NCBI GenBank assembly: GCA_963170125.1
Contig: CAUJFI010000018.1
Location: 1-64,000, forward strand
Length of the DNA stretch: 64,000 bases
Source of the DNA: Deinococcota bacterium
Lineage (GTDB): Bacteria; Deinococcota; Deinococci; Deinococcales; Trueperaceae
Reading direction: 5' to 3'
The notes beneath the pieces are model-generated. The model had not been told where the DNA came from. It saw nothing but the letters and a program-made list of their open reading frames with translations, and did no database searches. Both the position numbers and the translations under genes were made by a program. Positions 62,200 to 64,000 of the stretch are shown piece after piece. Each line of letters opens with the position of its first letter. Within the stretch, counting starts at the first letter, position 1.

Positions 62200-63048
62200 T
62201 TACGAGGTGCTGACTTCGTCGATCTTGATGGTTCCGAGCGCCGCGGGCCGCACGACTTTCGTGCCGTACAGAAGCAGGCCGCGGACGCCGTCCGCGAACG
62301 CGTCCTCAAGGCGCATGGCTTCGGTCTTGACGAGTTGGTCGGCGACCGTGATTGCGGCGGTGCTGCCGTACATGAACCACACGGCGGTGCGGCTGCCGCT
62401 TGAGGAGTCCACGAGGTTGTTGCTGACGTACACGGTGAAGCCGCTGATGGACCCGACCTCACCCGTGCGGATGAGTTGGTCGGCGACGGCGGTGGCGTGC
62501 ACGAACGCCGCATCCCGCAGCATGGCCGCGTAACCCGCCGGGGATACGACCATCCAACGGCCGCTGCGTGGGACGTTCTTCTCGTCCAGGTTCTGCCCGG
62601 CCTTCACGGCGATGCCGTACATGCTGTCTGGGCTGCTGCTCTTGTTGATCTTCGACGCGGTGCTCTCGGTCGTGCCGGCGCTCGCGTACAGGCTCGCGAG
62701 GTGCTTATCCACGTCATCCGCTAGCGCATACGCGGCCTCAGCCATGTACGCCTGCATGGTGTTGACGTTCGCTTGCGCCTGGTCGACGTCTTCGAGTTGG
62801 AACGCCCAGTAACGCTTCTGGTCAATCAATAGAGCCTGGCTGGTGCTGGTCGGCACCTCGTAGTTCACGGTGCCGCTGTAAGCCTGAACGCTTATGGCGC
62901 TCGGGCTGGTGATGTGCACCGTATCCCCGGCGTTGCGGATGGTGCCTTCGTAATCGCGGTTGATGACGTTCCCGAACACGAGGTTCTTCCTGAAGTTCGT
63001 GAGGAGCTGCTGCTCCCAGAGTTCGGGGATGAAGTTGTGAACGGACAT
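62200..63048 (-). CDS. Major capsid protein
   Basis: A 282-residue HK97-fold coat protein of the P22/phi-Syn-like group: FIPELWEQQLLTNFRKNLVF, NAGDTVHITSPSAISVQAYS, YWAFQLEDVDQAQANVN, WMVVSPAGYAAMLRDAAFV and GLLLYGTKVVRPAALGTIKI are the typical segments. AGGAG lies six bases before the ATG. No N-terminal cleaved delta domain; the separate scaffold gene comes first. Confidence 0.92.
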   Translation of the reverse strand: MSVHNFIPELWEQQLLTNFRKNLVFGNVINRDYEGTIRNAGDTVHITSPSAISVQAYSGTVNYEVPTSTSQALLIDQKRYWAFQLEDVDQAQANVNTMQAYMAEAAYALADDVDKHLASLYASAGTTESTASKINKSSSPDSMYGIAVKAGQNLDEKNVPRSGRWMVVSPAGYAAMLRDAAFVHATAVADQLIRTGEVGSISGFTVYVSNNLVDSSSGSRTAVWFMYGSTAAITVADQLVKTEAMRLEDAFADGVRGLLLYGTKVVRPAALGTIKIDEVSTS

Positions 63049-63057
63049 GCTGGTCTC

Positions 63058-63636
63058 CTATCGGTGTTGCGTTGGGGGTTTGAGTCGGTGCAGGTTCTCC
63101 CGCACCCACTCGGGGCTCTTACCGCGGAAGTCCTCGCTGGTGAGGTCGCCGGTGCGGGCGATGGTGCCGCCAGCGCCCGGCGTGACCGGCACGCCGGCCT
63201 TGGGGGCGAGGAACGGGTAGTCGGCGAGGAGCGCGTCAGTGTTCACGGCGCCGTCGTCCGTCAGGTGCTTGGCGTCGTCCAGGAGCTTCAGGGCCGCGAC
63301 GGGGTCGACGACCTTGCCGGTGAGGGACGCTCGGCGTTCGGCGGCGGTTGCCTTGGCCACGGCGTCGGCTTGAGACTTCTCGAGTTCGGCGACCTTCGCG
63401 GTGAGCAACTCGGCCTTCTTGACCGCATCGGCTTCGGCTAGAGTCTTCTCCTCGGCTGCCTTCTGAGCTGCCGCGACCTCATCCGCGCGGGTCCTGAACT
63501 TGAGGAGGTCGGCTTGGGCGCGAGAATATTTCGCCTTGAGGGCCTCCAGCTCGGCGGCCGGATCTACCGGCGGTTGGTTCTCGGGCGCAGTCGGGGCAGG
63601 GTTGGTGGCCTCCGGGGCCGGGGTCGGGTCGGGCAT
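63058..63636 (-). CDS. Phage scaffold protein (GP20-like)
   Basis: A 192-residue protein with a Pro/Ala-rich start (MPDPTPAPEATNPAPTAPEN), a long central coiled coil (AELEALKAKYSRAQADLLKF, ADAVKKAELLTAKVAELEKS) and a C-terminal part with a KLLDDAKHLTDDG motif. This is the usual scaffold/GP20 layout just before the capsid gene. ATG 63636 has AGGAGG eight bases upstream; the open frame to 63693 has no better start. Confidence 0.85.
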   Translation of the reverse strand: MPDPTPAPEATNPAPTAPENQPPVDPAAELEALKAKYSRAQADLLKFRTRADEVAAAQKAAEEKTLAEADAVKKAELLTAKVAELEKSQADAVAKATAAERRASLTGKVVDPVAALKLLDDAKHLTDDGAVNTDALLADYPFLAPKAGVPVTPGAGGTIARTGDLTSEDFRGKSPEWVRENLHRLKPPTQHR

Positions 63637-64000
63637 GGTCTCAACCTCCTGGGTCGGCAGATGGGCTTGGGTCAAGGGTCTTACCCGCCTCACCTGGAGG
63701 CGGTGCCCGCGGACTTGTCGCGTCGCGAATGACGCGGTTAATGGGGTTGGGTGCTACTATCTAGGCGAGTCGCTGCAGACACGGTAAATCTTGCAGCCGT
63801 AGCCATTGAGCGTTGGAGGGGAATGCAAGTCCCTCGGCGGCGACTCACGTTTTCCTTCTCACGACAAGCTTGTCAGCGGTTGCTCCTAGTGACGACTTTC
63901 TCCGGCTCGTCACGTAATGCAGCGACACAAGGAACACTTCGTTGCGCGCGTGACTCGCCCTGAGTGTTATTAGGACCGGTTGCGAACCCCAAGACGTATA
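63637..64000. other. Right-edge stretch without an assigned gene
   Basis: This 364-base stretch has lower GC than the rest, mostly from about 63,740 on. Two minus-strand frames are open from the right edge to about 63,845-63,880 and could hold the 3' end of an upstream phage gene, but codon bias does not choose between them and neither shows a known motif. The plus strand has only short frames. I see no terminator or att-like sequence. Confidence 0.45.

Noticed and set aside
63757-63963. 70-codon plus-strand ORF near the right edge
   Set aside because: No ribosome site or promoter, mixed composition, and opposite to the phage operon.

Overview
The window is high-GC bacterial chromosome. Its left two thirds (about 1-42,260) are dense housekeeping genes, and the right third (about 42,300-64,000) is most of the structural and lysis half of a siphovirus-like prophage. 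No rRNA is present to name the organism. The GC bias, a Taq-type M32 carboxypeptidase and many genes with a -10 box (TANNNT) only 6-9 bases before the start codon, which implies leaderless mRNAs, fit the Deinococcota, possibly a Truepera-like lineage. That placement is an inference.

Host part. The left edge holds the 5' end of maf, divergent from rpiA-acpS-rnhA. Then come an orphan LuxR-type response regulator with an M20 peptidase, a stand-alone dsRNA-binding-domain protein, a CPA2 antiporter with two UspA domains, a Crp/Fnr regulator, a DsbA-like protein coupled to an M32 carboxypeptidase, a bacterial dynamin, pheA with an S4 protein, a Uma2-like protein, carB, a conserved 544-residue protein, RNase R, a polyprenyl diphosphate synthase, a SPOR protein with rex, a TPR protein, rlmN, glgC, ftsH, a PASTA protein without a kinase core, a heterodimeric ABC exporter, a secreted DUF11-like protein, a Sel1-repeat membrane protein, a c-di-AMP receptor of the DarA/PstA type and an MFS transporter. 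This part ends with tRNA-Ala(CGC).

Prophage part. Right next to the tRNA is a divergent pair of small genes with strong promoters, then a DNA methyltransferase fused to a nuclease-like domain. To the right, nearly everything lies on the minus strand. Read in transcription order from the right edge: scaffold, major capsid, head-tail connectors, tail terminator, tail tube, tail chaperones G and GT (with a canonical -1 slippery site), tape measure, distal tail and tail tip proteins, fibres, a parallel beta-helix protein, an M15 endolysin, a holin candidate and small membrane proteins. One plus-strand gene with a host-like promoter and a signal peptide sits between the tail chaperone and the tape measure and looks like a moron. 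Portal, terminase, integrase and repressor are not seen and would lie beyond the right edge.

Main observations: a consistent leaderless-promoter grammar that also decides several start codons; a leaderless 36-codon upstream ORF whose stop overlaps the TTG start of ftsH; the GT frameshift; the putative moron; the methyltransferase-nuclease fusion beside the tRNA; and a 66-residue protein gene with a near-consensus promoter.
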